The notes under the pieces are model-generated. The model had not been told where the DNA came from. It saw only the letters and a list, made by a program, of their open reading frames with translations, and did not search any database. From positions 62,001 to 126,000 of the forward strand of contig JBBPIJ010000005.1 of assembly GCA_038040395.1 (NCBI GenBank): 64,000 bases of DNA. Reading direction: 5' to 3'. The translations under genes and the position numbers were made by a program. Source of the DNA: VAXT01 sp038040395. Lineage in GTDB: Bacteria; Actinomycetota; Thermoleophilia; Gaiellales; Gaiellaceae. This document shows positions 1-8,667 of the stretch, in pieces; the stretch's first letter is position 1, and each line of letters begins with the position of its first letter.

Positions 1-3000
1 ACAACCCGACGTCGTCGAACTTGACGGTGCCGGTCGTCACCAGATCGGTTGGGGCGAACCCCTTCAGGGCGATGCGCACATTGGCCACGCCGGCGGGAAC
101 CGTCACCGTGTTCTCGAGCGCCCGGAACCCCTGCGTCGAGAGCGGCGCGGTGATCAACGTCACTGTGTTGAGCACGTTTCCGAGAGGCCCCAGATAGATG
201 AGGCCGGCTGACGGAGCCGAGGAGGCCCCAGCTACGTTCACGAAGACGACGAGATCGAGCACCTCGCCAGGCACTACCGCCACTGGGTCACTCGTCCAGC
301 TCGGCGATCCGTTGACGAGAGCGTTCCCGCCGTTCCCGCTCGTCGACGCGGCTTTGGAGCCCTCGGTGCCGCCGCTTTGGCTGTAAGAGGCCGACCCGGC
401 TCCGGTGCTCGAGCCCGACCACGAATCTGGAGCGCTGCCGGAGCTCGACTGCTCGAAGGAGCCGTTCGACACCTTGTTGCCCTTGATCGTGAAGGTGCGC
501 TGAGCCGAGTTGTTCGTCTCGTTCGACTCGTTGACGACGTTGGTGACATCGGCAGTGGCTCGCATGACGTGCTGGCCCTGCATGTTGTTCGTGCGCAGGT
601 CGACAGCCACCTGCTGTGAGCCGCCAGCCGGGATCGAGCCCGTCGCGACGACACCGATCACCGTCGAGGGTTCGAGCTTGAACTCGGTCTGAGATGGAGC
701 GGCGGTGCTGCCGCCGCTGTTCGCCACGGTCGCCGTGAAGGTGACCTTCTCGCCCTGGCGCGCGTTGCTATTGCTCGCGACCAGGCTCGTTACCTGAAGA
801 TCGGCCCTGGAGATCACCGCGACTGCGATCGTGTCGGTGTCGGAGAGGCCTGTGCCGTTCGTGTCCGTTACCTCGAGCCGTGCGTTGTAGGTGCCTCCCG
901 CGGTGTAGGTGTGATGCTGTACCTGGCCGGTTGCGTCGTACGAGCCGTTGCCGTCGAAGTCCCACCGGTACCTAAGCTCGCTCGAGGGGCCGTCGTCGGT
1001 CGACGCGCTCCCGTCGAACGTGACCTCTTCGCCGACGACTGCCGGATTCGGCCTCGCCTGCGCTACGGCGGTCGGCGAGACGTTGAAGTTCCCGCCCTCG
1101 TAGCCGTAGTCGAACGGAGCGCAGCCTGCACCGACGGTGATGCTGACGTTGGCTATGAGGTCGTACGGTGGGTTGAGCGGTCCGATCGTCTCCTCGCCGG
1201 CCATCGAGTTGACGTTGAAGCTCAGGCAGTTGAACTGGAAGTGCCAGTTCCCGTCGTCGCTTCCCGGATCCGCGTAGTTATCGGTGTGCCCGACGTCGGA
1301 GTCGGAGAACGAGTTGTCTCCGGGCACATCGGTCCACGCTGCATCGCCAAGGTTCGGCGTGTTGCTCCCGGGCTGCGGCTGCGAGTCGAGGGGGCTCACC
1401 GCGGGCGGGTCGTCCACACCGAAGTTTCCGTAGCCGTGCGCCTCGTCGTTGTAGACGAGCAGAAGCCCCGGCAGGAACGCGATCGGGTCGCGGTCGTTCT
1501 GCCCTCTACCCTCGAGGTCGAAGCTGGACCTGTCTCGTAGGACCATGTAGTACGCGTGGTCGGCAGGAGAACCGTCGGTGGCGGAAACGTACTGCCACCC
1601 GTCCGTGCACTGCGCCGCCGACCGGGTCTGGTCCTTGCAGCCGCCGTTGAAGACGCGCGGGTCGTCCGGGTCGGCGCTGGACTCGAAGTCGGTCTCATAG
1701 AGGACCTGGTCACCGGCGGTGATCCGCAGGTCGTCGATGAACCAGCCCGGCCGGGCGAGGCCAGGATCGGTGGCGTACGAGAAGCGGAGCACGGTGGCAC
1801 TCCCGTCGGACGAGAAGGTGTACTCGTCGTCGAGGAAGCCACCCTCCGGGTACACACCGATGAGCCGATCCGCCTCTTGTGTGCCGTCGTCGTACGATCC
1901 GCTCGTGCCCGTGAGGCCGTTGCCGTATTGCGCCTGGCAGGCATTCGCGGTCGGGTTGAACGTCGCCGTCGTGTAGTTGTTCTGAGACGGCAAGGATTGA
2001 TACGTCTCGCCGTTATCCCTCGAGATCATCACGAACCCGTAGTCGAAGTCCCATTCGATGTCCCACTTCGACTTGAAGGTGACCGTCACAGGCGTGCCTG
2101 ACGGGAGGGTCTCGAGATCGGGCAGGACGATGTCGAGGTTGTGCGCGCCCTGCGGCGTGCATCCGAAGTCGTTACCCGAACGCGACCACCAGACATGCGC
2201 GGGAGAGGGGACCTCGGCCGGGTCGATGATCTGCCGAGACGGCAGCTTGGCGACGTAGCCCTCGCCGTTGTTCACACCCGGCCCGGAGAGCGTGTACGGG
2301 TTGTTGTTCGCGTCCTTCCAGTCGATGCGGTGCGTATTGACCTTCGAGTCGACCCACTCGGTCACGGTCGTTAGACCGGGTTCCAGCACCCGCGGGACCA
2401 TCCAGCCGAGTTCCTGAATGGCGTGGTTGTCCATGTTCTGCGACTTGTCCGTCGCCATCAGGTTCCAGTCGCCGTACGTCTCGCGGTCGCCCAGCGAGTA
2501 GTAGTCGGGAAGACCAAGCGAGTGCCCGTACTCATGCGAGATGACGCTCGCGTGCTCGACGGCCGACTCGGGGTTGACGTTGTACGGCCCGACCCGAACG
2601 TAAACCGGCCAGGCGGTCATGGCCGTAGTCGTCGCAGTACGAGCCGAGGTTGTGTAGTAGACCGGCTCGCCTTTGAGGTTCTTGAGCTGGTCGTCGGAGA
2701 TGTAGCCCTTGAGCCCCGTCGCCGGATCGGAGTAGTAGAACTCGAGGCTCGATGAATGTGGCCAGATGTTGTCGTAGGGCGGGACGTTGAGCTGCGATGC
2801 CCCGTTTCCGCCGAGGCCGGGGAAGACCATCATGAAGAAGTCCACGACGCCGTCCTTGTCGGTGTCGTAGTCCGAGTAGTCGAGTTCCGGATCGGCGATC
2901 TGCGCGGCGTCGTAGACGGCCTTGCCCGTCGGGCCGCAGGCGTCGTCGATCGCAAAGAGCAGACCAACACCGCCGATTGCCCCGGCGAGCGAGCCGGCGC

Positions 3001-4690
3001 TGAACTTGTCACCGCCGTAGTACTGGGTGTCACCGGGCATCTGGTACCAGCCGTCGTGGATCCGCTCCGGGTAGAGGGCGGTGTCGCGGAAGTCCTTGTA
3101 GCTCGTGCCGGCACACGCGCCCTGAGGCGCCGGTGTCGTGAAGTCGAAGCCCGGACCGTAGGCCCAGCCCTTCGTGGCGATACCGGCGGAGGGCACGGTC
3201 CCGTTCGGGAAGAGCTGCCCGTACGACATCTCCTGGTAGAGGTTCCACGTCGAGCCCGCGACGCCCGGCGAGTTGATCACCTTCGCGAGCCGGTCACCCG
3301 TGTGCGTCGATTCGTGCTTGCGCTCGAACCAATCGACGGGGACGACGGGGAACGGGCGATCGCCATAGCGGGCAGTGTCGAAGGTCTCTTTCGGGGGAAT
3401 GACCTTCGGCCCGTGGCTCGCCGACGTCAGGCCACTTGGCCCCCCGGTGTAGGTCAGCGTCGCGGTCGTCGAGAGGTTCTTCCAGACGATCTGCGCGTCC
3501 TCCCCGATCGTGTCAGCGCGGGCGTCGACGACGAGCGTTTTGACGGCAGGCCCTGCGCTCGTGCCTGCCGGAACACTGGGGATCGTCCATGTGACCGAGG
3601 TCGCTGTGGACGCGGCTGTGCCGTCGGCGCCGGTCGCCGGCGTCGCGTTCGTGAAGACCATCCCGTCGGCGGCCGGGATCGTCACCTGTACGTTCGCCGC
3701 GGCGTTCGGCGTGTAGTTCTTGACGAACACGCGGGACGGGTAGCTATCGCCCGGCTTCACCCAGCCGACTGCCGAGACGAAGCTGTTCTGGACGATCAGG
3801 GTCGGGGGCGGGATCGTAATCACGAGCGGCGCCGCGCCCGCACGGTCGGCCGCCCAGGCCCCCGTAAGGAAATCCGTGTAGGTCGCGTTCACGGCCTCGA
3901 TGCTGAGCGCGATCTCGTAATTCGTGCTCGCGTCCGCGGTCAGCCCGTCGGTCGCCGAGCCGGGGATCGTCGCGGTGAAGTCCCCGCTCGAGTTGGCCGT
4001 GATCGGGGCGAACGGCCCGCGAATGCTGCCGTCGGGCAGCACAGCCCGCAGGCGGAAGATCGCCGGGACGCCCTGCTGCTGGGGCGCCGCGAGCGGCGGA
4101 ATCTGGTCGATCTCGTAGATGTTGCCCGACACAGACACGTCTTCGCCCGGTTGAGGAGAGCCCAGCACGCCAAGCGAGGCGCCGAGCTGGTTGAGGATGA
4201 ACGAGGTCTCGCCGAAGTTTCCAACCTGATTTGGCGCGCCTCCACCGCCGTCCACGTCGACTTCGGTGACGCGAACGGTCACTGTCCCGGGTGTCCAGTT
4301 CGCCCCCGGCGTGATGTTGAACTGCCAGGCGTTGTCGGCAGTCCGCGCGGTGGTGGTCTGGGTATTGCGGGTGACCCCGCTCGAGTCGATGAAGCTGACC
4401 TTGACGACCGATCGGTTCGGCTGAACGAGATTCGTCTCAGTCACCTGGACGTATCCGAAGCCACAGTCGAGCCGGTCGTAGTAGACGGAGCCCTGGAAGC
4501 CGACGCCGGTGCAGGCGGGCTGCGGCCCGGGGAATTTGACCGTTGTCCAGCCGGATGCGACCGGTACTGGGCTCTCAACTGCCGGGGCCTGCACCGCGCT
4601 CAAAAGCGTGGCAATGAGCAGTCCGGCTAGAAGCAGTCCGAGGCGGCCGCGCTGCAGCCCCTCGCGTAGCGCGAGCACTCGCTTGGTCAT
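1..4690 (-). CDS. Secreted M6-family (immune inhibitor A-like) metallopeptidase, C-terminus beyond window
   Basis: The first 1,563 codons of a giant secreted protein; the frame is open to the left edge, so the C-terminus is missing. It starts with a signal peptide (basic MTKRVLALREG, then a hydrophobic stretch to about residue 35). Beta-sandwich segments follow. The M6 zinc site HEYGHSLGLPDYY lies at residues 719-731. After the protease come a PKD domain (about 1200-1285, with WDFDGNG), a CARDB-like domain (about 1294-1394) and a carbohydrate-binding-like beta-sandwich up to the edge. The ATG is preceded by AGGGAGG about five bases upstream. M6 enzymes are extracellular zinc proteases, so an exported protein-degrading role is inferred. 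The gene lies downstream of a TetR regulator on the same strand, with operator-like palindromes between them. The family is clear; the substrate is unknown. Confidence 0.9.
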   Translation of the reverse strand, partial: MTKRVLALREGLQRGRLGLLLAGLLIATLLSAVQAPAVESPVPVASGWTTVKFPGPQPACTGVGFQGSVYYDRLDCGFGYVQVTETNLVQPNRSVVKVSFIDSSGVTRNTQTTTARTADNAWQFNITPGANWTPGTVTVRVTEVDVDGGGGAPNQVGNFGETSFILNQLGASLGVLGSPQPGEDVSVSGNIYEIDQIPPLAAPQQQGVPAIFRLRAVLPDGSIRGPFAPITANSSGDFTATIPGSATDGLTADASTNYEIALSIEAVNATYTDFLTGAWAADRAGAAPLVITIPPPTLIVQNSFVSAVGWVKPGDSYPSRVFVKNYTPNAAANVQVTIPAADGMVFTNATPATGADGTAASTATSVTWTIPSVPAGTSAGPAVKTLVVDARADTIGEDAQIVWKNLSTTATLTYTGGPSGLTSASHGPKVIPPKETFDTARYGDRPFPVVPVDWFERKHESTHTGDRLAKVINSPGVAGSTWNLYQEMSYGQLFPNGTVPSAGIATKGWAYGPGFDFTTPAPQGACAGTSYKDFRDTALYPERIHDGWYQMPGDTQYYGGDKFSAGSLAGAIGGVGLLFAIDDACGPTGKAVYDAAQIADPELDYSDYDTDKDGVVDFFMMVFPGLGGNGASQLNVPPYDNIWPHSSSLEFYYSDPATGLKGYISDDQLKNLKGEPVYYTTSARTATTTAMTAWPVYVRVGPYNVNPESAVEHASVISHEYGHSLGLPDYYSLGDRETYGDWNLMATDKSQNMDNHAIQELGWMVPRVLEPGLTTVTEWVDSKVNTHRIDWKDANNNPYTLSGPGVNNGEGYVAKLPSRQIIDPAEVPSPAHVWWSRSGNDFGCTPQGAHNLDIVLPDLETLPSGTPVTVTFKSKWDIEWDFDYGFVMISRDNGETYQSLPSQNNYTTATFNPTANACQAQYGNGLTGTSGSYDDGTQEADRLIGVYPEGGFLDDEYTFSSDGSATVLRFSYATDPGLARPGWFIDDLRITAGDQVLYETDFESSADPDDPRVFNGGCKDQTRSAAQCTDGWQYVSATDGSPADHAYYMVLRDRSSFDLEGRGQNDRDPIAFLPGLLLVYNDEAHGYGNFGVDDPPAVSPLDSQPQPGSNTPNLGDAAWTDVPGDNSFSDSDVGHTDNYADPGSDDGNWHFQFNCLSFNVNSMAGEETIGPLNPPYDLIANVSITVGAGCAPFDYGYEGGNFNVSPTAVAQARPNPAVVGEEVTFDGSASTDDGPSSELRYRWDFDGNGSYDATGQVQHHTYTAGGTYNARLEVTDTNGTGLSDTDTIAVAVISRADLQVTSLVASNSNARQGEKVTFTATVANSGGSTAAPSQTEFKLEPSTVIGVVATGSIPAGGSQQVAVDLRTNNMQGQHVMRATADVTNVVNESNETNNSAQRTFTIKGNKVSNGSFEQSSSGSAPDSWSGSSTGAGSASYSQSGGTEGSKAASTSGNGGNALVNGSPSWTSDPVAVVPGEVLDLVVFVNVAGASSAPSAGLIYLGPLGNVLNTVTLITAPLSTQGFRALENTVTVPAGVANVRIALKGFAPTDLVTTGTVKFDDVGL

Positions 4691-4831
4691 TTTGCCCTCC
4701 CTGGCAATGTGTGAGATCCGAGGGAGCCGCACCGATTTCGGAGCGGCGAAACCGCGGGCATTGTATTCCCGATGTCAGAAATTGCAAGCGCAATTATCGG
4801 GGTTGAAATTTTCAGTAGATTCTCCACAGCT

Positions 4832-4880
4832 GACTGACAAATCAATCTGTAATTCCTCGACGTTGATTGACGAATCAATC
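4832..4880 (-). promoter_or_regulatory. Two TetR-type operator palindromes upstream of the M6 protease
   Basis: The 240-base gap between the tetR stop and the protease start is much more AT-rich than its surroundings and holds no gene. It contains two 16-base palindromes of identical architecture, at 4832-4847 (GACTGA-CAAA-TCAATC, one mismatch between the arms) and 4865-4880 (GATTGA-CGAA-TCAATC, perfect arms). They start 33 bases apart, about three helical turns. The TTGA-N4-TCAA core is of the kind bound by FadR-like TetR dimers. On the minus strand a possible -35 (TTGTCA) overlaps the first site with TACTGA 17 bases further on, so repression of the protease by the adjacent TetR protein is a reasonable inference. 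Confidence 0.6.
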
Positions 4881-4930
4881 GCAGCAGGATTTACTGTTGC
4901 ACCGACAGAGATTTCAGAAGGTTCGAGAAG

Positions 4931-5530
4931 CTAGGAGCGGTTCGCGAGGCCGTCGCAGATGACGCCCGTGACGGTCTGCTCCGCTCGTGCGATGTCCTCG
5001 TCGCTGTCGGGCAGCTGCCCCATCACCCAGCCGGTGAGGACTTCCTCGAGCGCGCCGTAGAAGATCGTGGCCGCGAGCTGGGGGTCGAGGTCGTCCCTGA
5101 ACTCCCCGCTGCGCTGCCCGTTGACGACGATCCGCTCGAGCGCCTCGTAGGCATGACCGATCTCGTCGATCTGCCGCGGCAGCTGCTCCGGGCTCCGAGT
5201 CACCTCGTGCACGAGCACGCGGACGAGATCGGGGTCGCGGTGCCACGTTCGCAGCAGGAGCGCCGTCACCTTGCGCACCTGCTCGCCCGCGGGCTCATCG
5301 GAATCGGCGACCTCTGAGATGCGGGCGAGCATCTGCGTCCACGTGTCGCGAAAGATCGTCTCGAGCACCTCTTCCTTCGAGCCGAAGTAGTGGTAGACGA
5401 GGCCGTAGGCGACACCCGCCTCCTCGGCGATCTCGCCGACGCGACACGCGTGGTACCCCTTGCGCGCGAAGGCGCGTACGGCCGCGTCGAGGATCTGGCG
5501 ACGCTTCTCTTCCTGTGAGGCCGCAGGCAC
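4931..5530 (-). CDS. TetR-family transcriptional regulator
   Basis: A 199-residue protein of typical TetR length. The N-terminal helix-turn-helix is plain (about residues 10-56, containing GVAYGLVYHYFGSKEEV), followed by an all-helical ligand and dimerisation domain resembling FadR-type TetR proteins of fatty-acid metabolism. The GTG start at 5530 is supported by a -10 element (TAGAGT on the minus strand, 5537-5542) six bases upstream and no ribosome binding site, suggesting a leaderless message. Two palindromes with a TTGA-N4-TCAA core lie just downstream, before the M6 protease, so it probably controls that gene. The ligand is unknown; an acyl-CoA is possible from the C-terminal resemblance. 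Confidence 0.88.
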   Translation of the reverse strand: MPAASQEEKRRQILDAAVRAFARKGYHACRVGEIAEEAGVAYGLVYHYFGSKEEVLETIFRDTWTQMLARISEVADSDEPAGEQVRKVTALLLRTWHRDPDLVRVLVHEVTRSPEQLPRQIDEIGHAYEALERIVVNGQRSGEFRDDLDPQLAATIFYGALEEVLTGWVMGQLPDSDEDIARAEQTVTGVICDGLANRS

Positions 5531-5536
5531 ATTCCA

Positions 5537-5559
5537 ACTCTAGAGCAGGCGACTAGACT
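5537..5559. promoter_or_regulatory. Divergent -10 elements between tetR and the GT-PHP gene
   Basis: The 37-base divergent gap holds ACTCTA at 5537-5542 (TAGAGT on the minus strand, six bases before the tetR GTG) and TAGACT at 5554-5559 (eight bases before the plus-strand GTG at 5568). Both match TANNNT and neither gene has a ribosome binding site, consistent with leaderless transcription in both directions. Confidence 0.5.
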
Positions 5560-5567
5560 CGGACGAC

Positions 5568-7316
5568 GTGGCCCTCCGCATTTGCCTCGTGACCCCGTTT
5601 GCGTGGTCGCAGCCGCACGACGTCAACGAGCACGTTGCTGGAGTCGCTGGAGCCCTGCGCGATCGCGGCCACTCGGTGACTGTTCTTGCCCCCTCGAATC
5701 GGGCAACCGACCTCGCGGCGGGCCGCCGCTCTCTCCGCGACGGCTCGGATGCGCCGCTGATCGCAGTCGGCCCGGCGGTCCCGATCTCGCGCCGCAGTCG
5801 TATCGGGCTCCCTGTCGGAGTGCGGGCGAACCTCTCGCTGGCGCTCGCCCGGGGAGGCTTCGACGTCGTGCACGGCTTCGAGCCGGGGCTGCCGAGCCTT
5901 TCCTACGTGGCACTCCGAGATGCGCGAGCACTGACCGTCGCCAGCTTCTTCTCGCCGGAGCGCCTGGGTTACCCGCCGGGCCGCGCGCAGCGTGAGCGCC
6001 TGCTTACGCGCACCGATGCGCTCGTGGCCGCCTCCCCGGAGTCCGCGCACGCGGCCGCACAACGATTCCCCGGCGAGTACCGGATCCTCGGCGACGGCGT
6101 GGACGCGGAGCTCTTCCGGCCCGCGCCGAAGCGGCAGCTCGTCGTCCTCGAGTGGCGGCCGGCGGAGCGCCCGCTGCTGAGGGCGGTTCTCCGCGCGATG
6201 CGCGAGCTGCCCGACTGGGAGCTCGTCTTCGTGCGCACGAAATCGCTCGCCGGGCGGCCGACGATCCCGGCCAGGCTGCGTGGCCGCGCGCACGTGCGCA
6301 CCGCCCGCGACGGTCGAACCCGGGCCGCGATCCTCAACGAGGCCGCGATCTTCGTCCCGGCGCTCGACGGTCTCGCCCGCGTGTCGCTCGAGGCGGCCGC
6401 GGCCGGAGCGGCGATCGTCTCGCCGCCGGGAGTTCGGGAGCAACCGGAGCTCGCCGCCGCGGCGCTCGCCCGGCTGGCCGAGAACGAGCCGCTGCGCCGC
6501 CAGCTCTCCGAGGAGGCAAGGCGAAGCATCGAGGGCAAGACCTTCGCCGACGTCGCCGCCGAGCTCGACGAGATCTACACGGGGCTCGGTCGCCGCCGGA
6601 AGGGCACTTTGCAACAGACTGTTGCAAAGTCGGACGAGCCGCTTGCGGACAGAGAGTGGATCCTCGCCGACCTCCACCTCCACACGTCGTGGTCGGCCGA
6701 TTGTGCAGTCGAGGTCGAGCAGGTCCTCGACCAGGCCGAGGCGATCGGGCTCGGCGCGATCGCGGTCACCGACCACAACGTGTTCGGCGGCGCGCTCGAG
6801 GCGGTCGAGCTCGCGCGCGACCGGAATCTCATCGTCATTCCGGGCGAGGAGGTCAAGACCGACGGCCAGGGCGAGGTGATCGGCCTCTTCCTCTCGGAGG
6901 AGATCCCGAAAGGCATGTCCTTCGGGGACACGATCGAGGCGATCAAGGAGCAGAGCGGGCTCGTCTACGTCCCGCACCCCTTCGATCGCCTGCACGCGAT
7001 CGCCGACCCGGCCATCCTGCACCGCCACCTGGCCGATATCGACGTCTTCGAGGTCTACAACGCGCGCCTGCTCTTCGAGGCCTACAACGACGAAGCCCTC
7101 CGCTTCGCGCGCAAGTACAACCTGACCATGGGCGCGGGCTCGGACGCTCACGTCCCACAGGGGCTCGGCACCGGCGGCCTGCGCATGCGCGCATTCGACA
7201 GCCCCGAGGAGTTCATGCTCAGCCTGCGCTCGGCGGAGATCCTCCGCCGCCCACGCTCGCTGGCCTACCTCCAGTCGCTGAAGTGGGTGGCGCAAGTCAA
7301 GGAAAGAGTGCGCTAG
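5568..7316 (+). CDS. Fusion of GT4-type glycosyltransferase and PHP-domain hydrolase
   Basis: A 582-residue two-domain protein. Residues 1 to about 340 form a family-4, GT-B-fold glycosyltransferase (N-terminal RICLVTPFAWSQPHDVNEHV; C-terminal half with a degenerate donor-site segment ARVSLEAAAAGAAIVSPPG). Residues from about 365 form a PHP metal-dependent hydrolase with DLHLHTSWSAD, TDHN, GEEVKT, HPFDR and GSDAH, the full set of PHP metal ligands. The two are joined by a short linker (TLQQTVAKSD) encoded by a perfect DNA palindrome that recurs elsewhere in the window. The start is a GTG with a TANNNT box eight bases upstream. The glycosyltransferase probably modifies a lipid or glycan; PHP domains hydrolyse phosphoesters. 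The joint substrate is unknown and the two activities may be unrelated. Confidence 0.85.
   Translation: MALRICLVTPFAWSQPHDVNEHVAGVAGALRDRGHSVTVLAPSNRATDLAAGRRSLRDGSDAPLIAVGPAVPISRRSRIGLPVGVRANLSLALARGGFDVVHGFEPGLPSLSYVALRDARALTVASFFSPERLGYPPGRAQRERLLTRTDALVAASPESAHAAAQRFPGEYRILGDGVDAELFRPAPKRQLVVLEWRPAERPLLRAVLRAMRELPDWELVFVRTKSLAGRPTIPARLRGRAHVRTARDGRTRAAILNEAAIFVPALDGLARVSLEAAAAGAAIVSPPGVREQPELAAAALARLAENEPLRRQLSEEARRSIEGKTFADVAAELDEIYTGLGRRRKGTLQQTVAKSDEPLADREWILADLHLHTSWSADCAVEVEQVLDQAEAIGLGAIAVTDHNVFGGALEAVELARDRNLIVIPGEEVKTDGQGEVIGLFLSEEIPKGMSFGDTIEAIKEQSGLVYVPHPFDRLHAIADPAILHRHLADIDVFEVYNARLLFEAYNDEALRFARKYNLTMGAGSDAHVPQGLGTGGLRMRAFDSPEEFMLSLRSAEILRRPRSLAYLQSLKWVAQVKERVR
6606..6630. 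repeat. Perfect 25-base palindrome inside the GT-PHP gene
   Basis: Arms ACTTTGCAACAG and CTGTTGCAAAGT are perfect 12-base inverted repeats around a single central A. It is read in frame as the linker between the glycosyltransferase and PHP domains. The core GCAACAG-W-CTGTTGC recurs immediately after the carbamate kinase stop at 18125-18139, there outside any gene. This suggests a dispersed palindromic element that sits at gene ends. Confidence 0.8.
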
Positions 7317-7330
7317 GAGAGAACTGGAAC

Positions 7331-7927
7331 ATGGCCTCCGTGACCCCTGCATCCACCGACGAGATCTACGAGAAGTACCTGAAGAAAGCAATCGCCGAGA
7401 TCAACGAGCTCGGCGACGAGATCGCACGGGCCGCGAAGGGCGAGCGAGTGCCCGTGCTCGGCTCCGGCCATCCGCGCGCAGACGTCTTTCTCCTGAAGCA
7501 CGGTCCCCAGCCTGCGGAGGTGCAGGAGGGCGTTGCGTTTTACGGGCGAGCCGGCCAGGCCGTCCTCAAGTCGCTCCAGCGCCTGCGCGTCGACCCGCTC
7601 TCGATCTATGGCACGAACTGCCTCAAGTTCGCAGACGAGGACGAGGACGAGGCTCGGCCCTTCCTCGTCCGCGAGCTGCACATCGTCCAGCCGAAGCTGA
7701 TCGTCGTCATGGGCGAGGAGGCGCTCGCCTTCCTGAACCGGCTCGAGTTCCCGCTGTCCGGCATCCTCGAGGCCGAGGCGGGCACAATCCACGACTGGAC
7801 GCCGACCGTCCAGATGCTCTACGTCCCCGACATCGACGCCTCGCTCGACGAGCAGCCCTCGAAGACACAATTTTGGAACGCATTCAAAGCGCTCGGGCCC
7901 TGGTGGGCCGAGCTTCCGCCCTACTAG
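7331..7927 (+). CDS. Uracil-DNA glycosylase superfamily protein, probably catalytically degenerate
   Basis: A 198-residue protein with the family-4/5 uracil-DNA-glycosylase-like fold. It keeps the segment YGRAGQAVLKSLQRL and the following NCLKF strand seen in that family. However the usual catalytic motif (GEAPG-like) reads LLKHGPQPAEVQEG, the C-terminal HPS-type motif reads PDIDAS, and the four iron-sulfur cysteines of family 4 are absent. It may therefore bind DNA or nucleotides without being a normal glycosylase. The ATG lies 14 bases after the GT-PHP stop; its 3' end overlaps the next gene by up to 55 bases, so the three are probably co-transcribed. Confidence 0.65.
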   Translation: MASVTPASTDEIYEKYLKKAIAEINELGDEIARAAKGERVPVLGSGHPRADVFLLKHGPQPAEVQEGVAFYGRAGQAVLKSLQRLRVDPLSIYGTNCLKFADEDEDEARPFLVRELHIVQPKLIVVMGEEALAFLNRLEFPLSGILEAEAGTIHDWTPTVQMLYVPDIDASLDEQPSKTQFWNAFKALGPWWAELPPY

Positions 7928-8667
7928 CGACGCCGCAAGGCGTCGCGTTTTGCGCGCTGGCCGTCGTGCTCGGCGTCTATTACGCGTTCGCCGAGTCACT
8001 GCCGAACTTCACGCTCTGGTGGGAGGTCGCGATCCTCTCCCTCCTCGTGATCCCGGCCGTCTTCGGCCTCGTCTACCTCGCGCTCCCGCTGTGGAGTGCC
8101 GGCAACCTGCTCCCGGCCGGGCTCGCGGTCGGCGTGCTCGCCGCCGCACTCGAGATCCTCGACGTCGACGTGCTCGCGAACTTCGCGAAGCTCGCCGCCG
8201 TCACGCTCCTGGCGTTCTGGTTCCTGAGCTACTTCGAGACCGCGGCCTGGGTCACGCTCGTCGCCGTGGTCATTCCCTGGGTCGACGCGTACTCGGTCTG
8301 GCGCGGGCCGACGAAGCACATCATCACCCACCGGCGAGAGCTGTTCACGACGTTTTCGTTCGCCTTCCGGGTCCCCGGCGAGCAGAACACGGCGCAGCTC
8401 GGCCTCCCGGACCTCCTGTTCTTCGCCCTCTTTCTGGGAGCGACCTACCGGTGGAACCTGCGCACCAAGCTGACGTGGGCGGCGATGACCCTTTCGTTCG
8501 GAGCCACGCTGGCGCTCTCTGTCGGGTTCGACCTCAGCGGGCTACCGGCGCTGCCGCTCCTGGCGTTCGGCTTCCTGCTGCCGAACGCGGACCTGCTCTG
8601 GAAGAAGCTCCGCGCCAAGAACGCGTGGGGCTCGCTCCGAACGAGCAAAGAGAAAGCGCGCGGCTAA
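7873..8667 (+). CDS. Presenilin/A22-like polytopic membrane protein (candidate intramembrane aspartyl protease)
   Basis: A 264-residue integral membrane protein with about eight hydrophobic segments. Three spaced features match the presenilin/signal-peptide-peptidase (A22) pattern. An aspartate D138 sits in WVDAYSVWRGPTKHI, close to the archaeal YDAISVYKTKH type. A second aspartate D180 sits in GLPD, where the family has GLGD, at the start of a membrane segment. LPALPLLAFGFLLPN (224-238) follows, where the family has its PAL motif. Both catalytic aspartates are thus present, but the GxGD glycine is replaced by proline. The TTG start at 7873 lies inside the preceding gene; a GTG at 7903 is an alternative. 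The 3' end overlaps the convergent methyltransferase gene by three bases. Homology is inferred from motifs only. Confidence 0.6.
   Translation: MERIQSARALVGRASALLATPQGVAFCALAVVLGVYYAFAESLPNFTLWWEVAILSLLVIPAVFGLVYLALPLWSAGNLLPAGLAVGVLAAALEILDVDVLANFAKLAAVTLLAFWFLSYFETAAWVTLVAVVIPWVDAYSVWRGPTKHIITHRRELFTTFSFAFRVPGEQNTAQLGLPDLLFFALFLGATYRWNLRTKLTWAAMTLSFGATLALSVGFDLSGLPALPLLAFGFLLPNADLLWKKLRAKNAWGSLRTSKEKARG

Noticed and set aside
2756..4630. Long open frame on the plus strand opposite the M6 protease gene
   Set aside because: Arg/Val/Asp-rich, no domains, and antisense to a continuous frame with signal peptide, HEYGH and PKD motifs. Long antisense frames are expected in GC-rich genes.
5553..7391. 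Long minus-strand frame opposite the GT-PHP gene
   Set aside because: No motif, low-complexity Arg/Glu content; the plus-strand gene has full PHP metal motifs.
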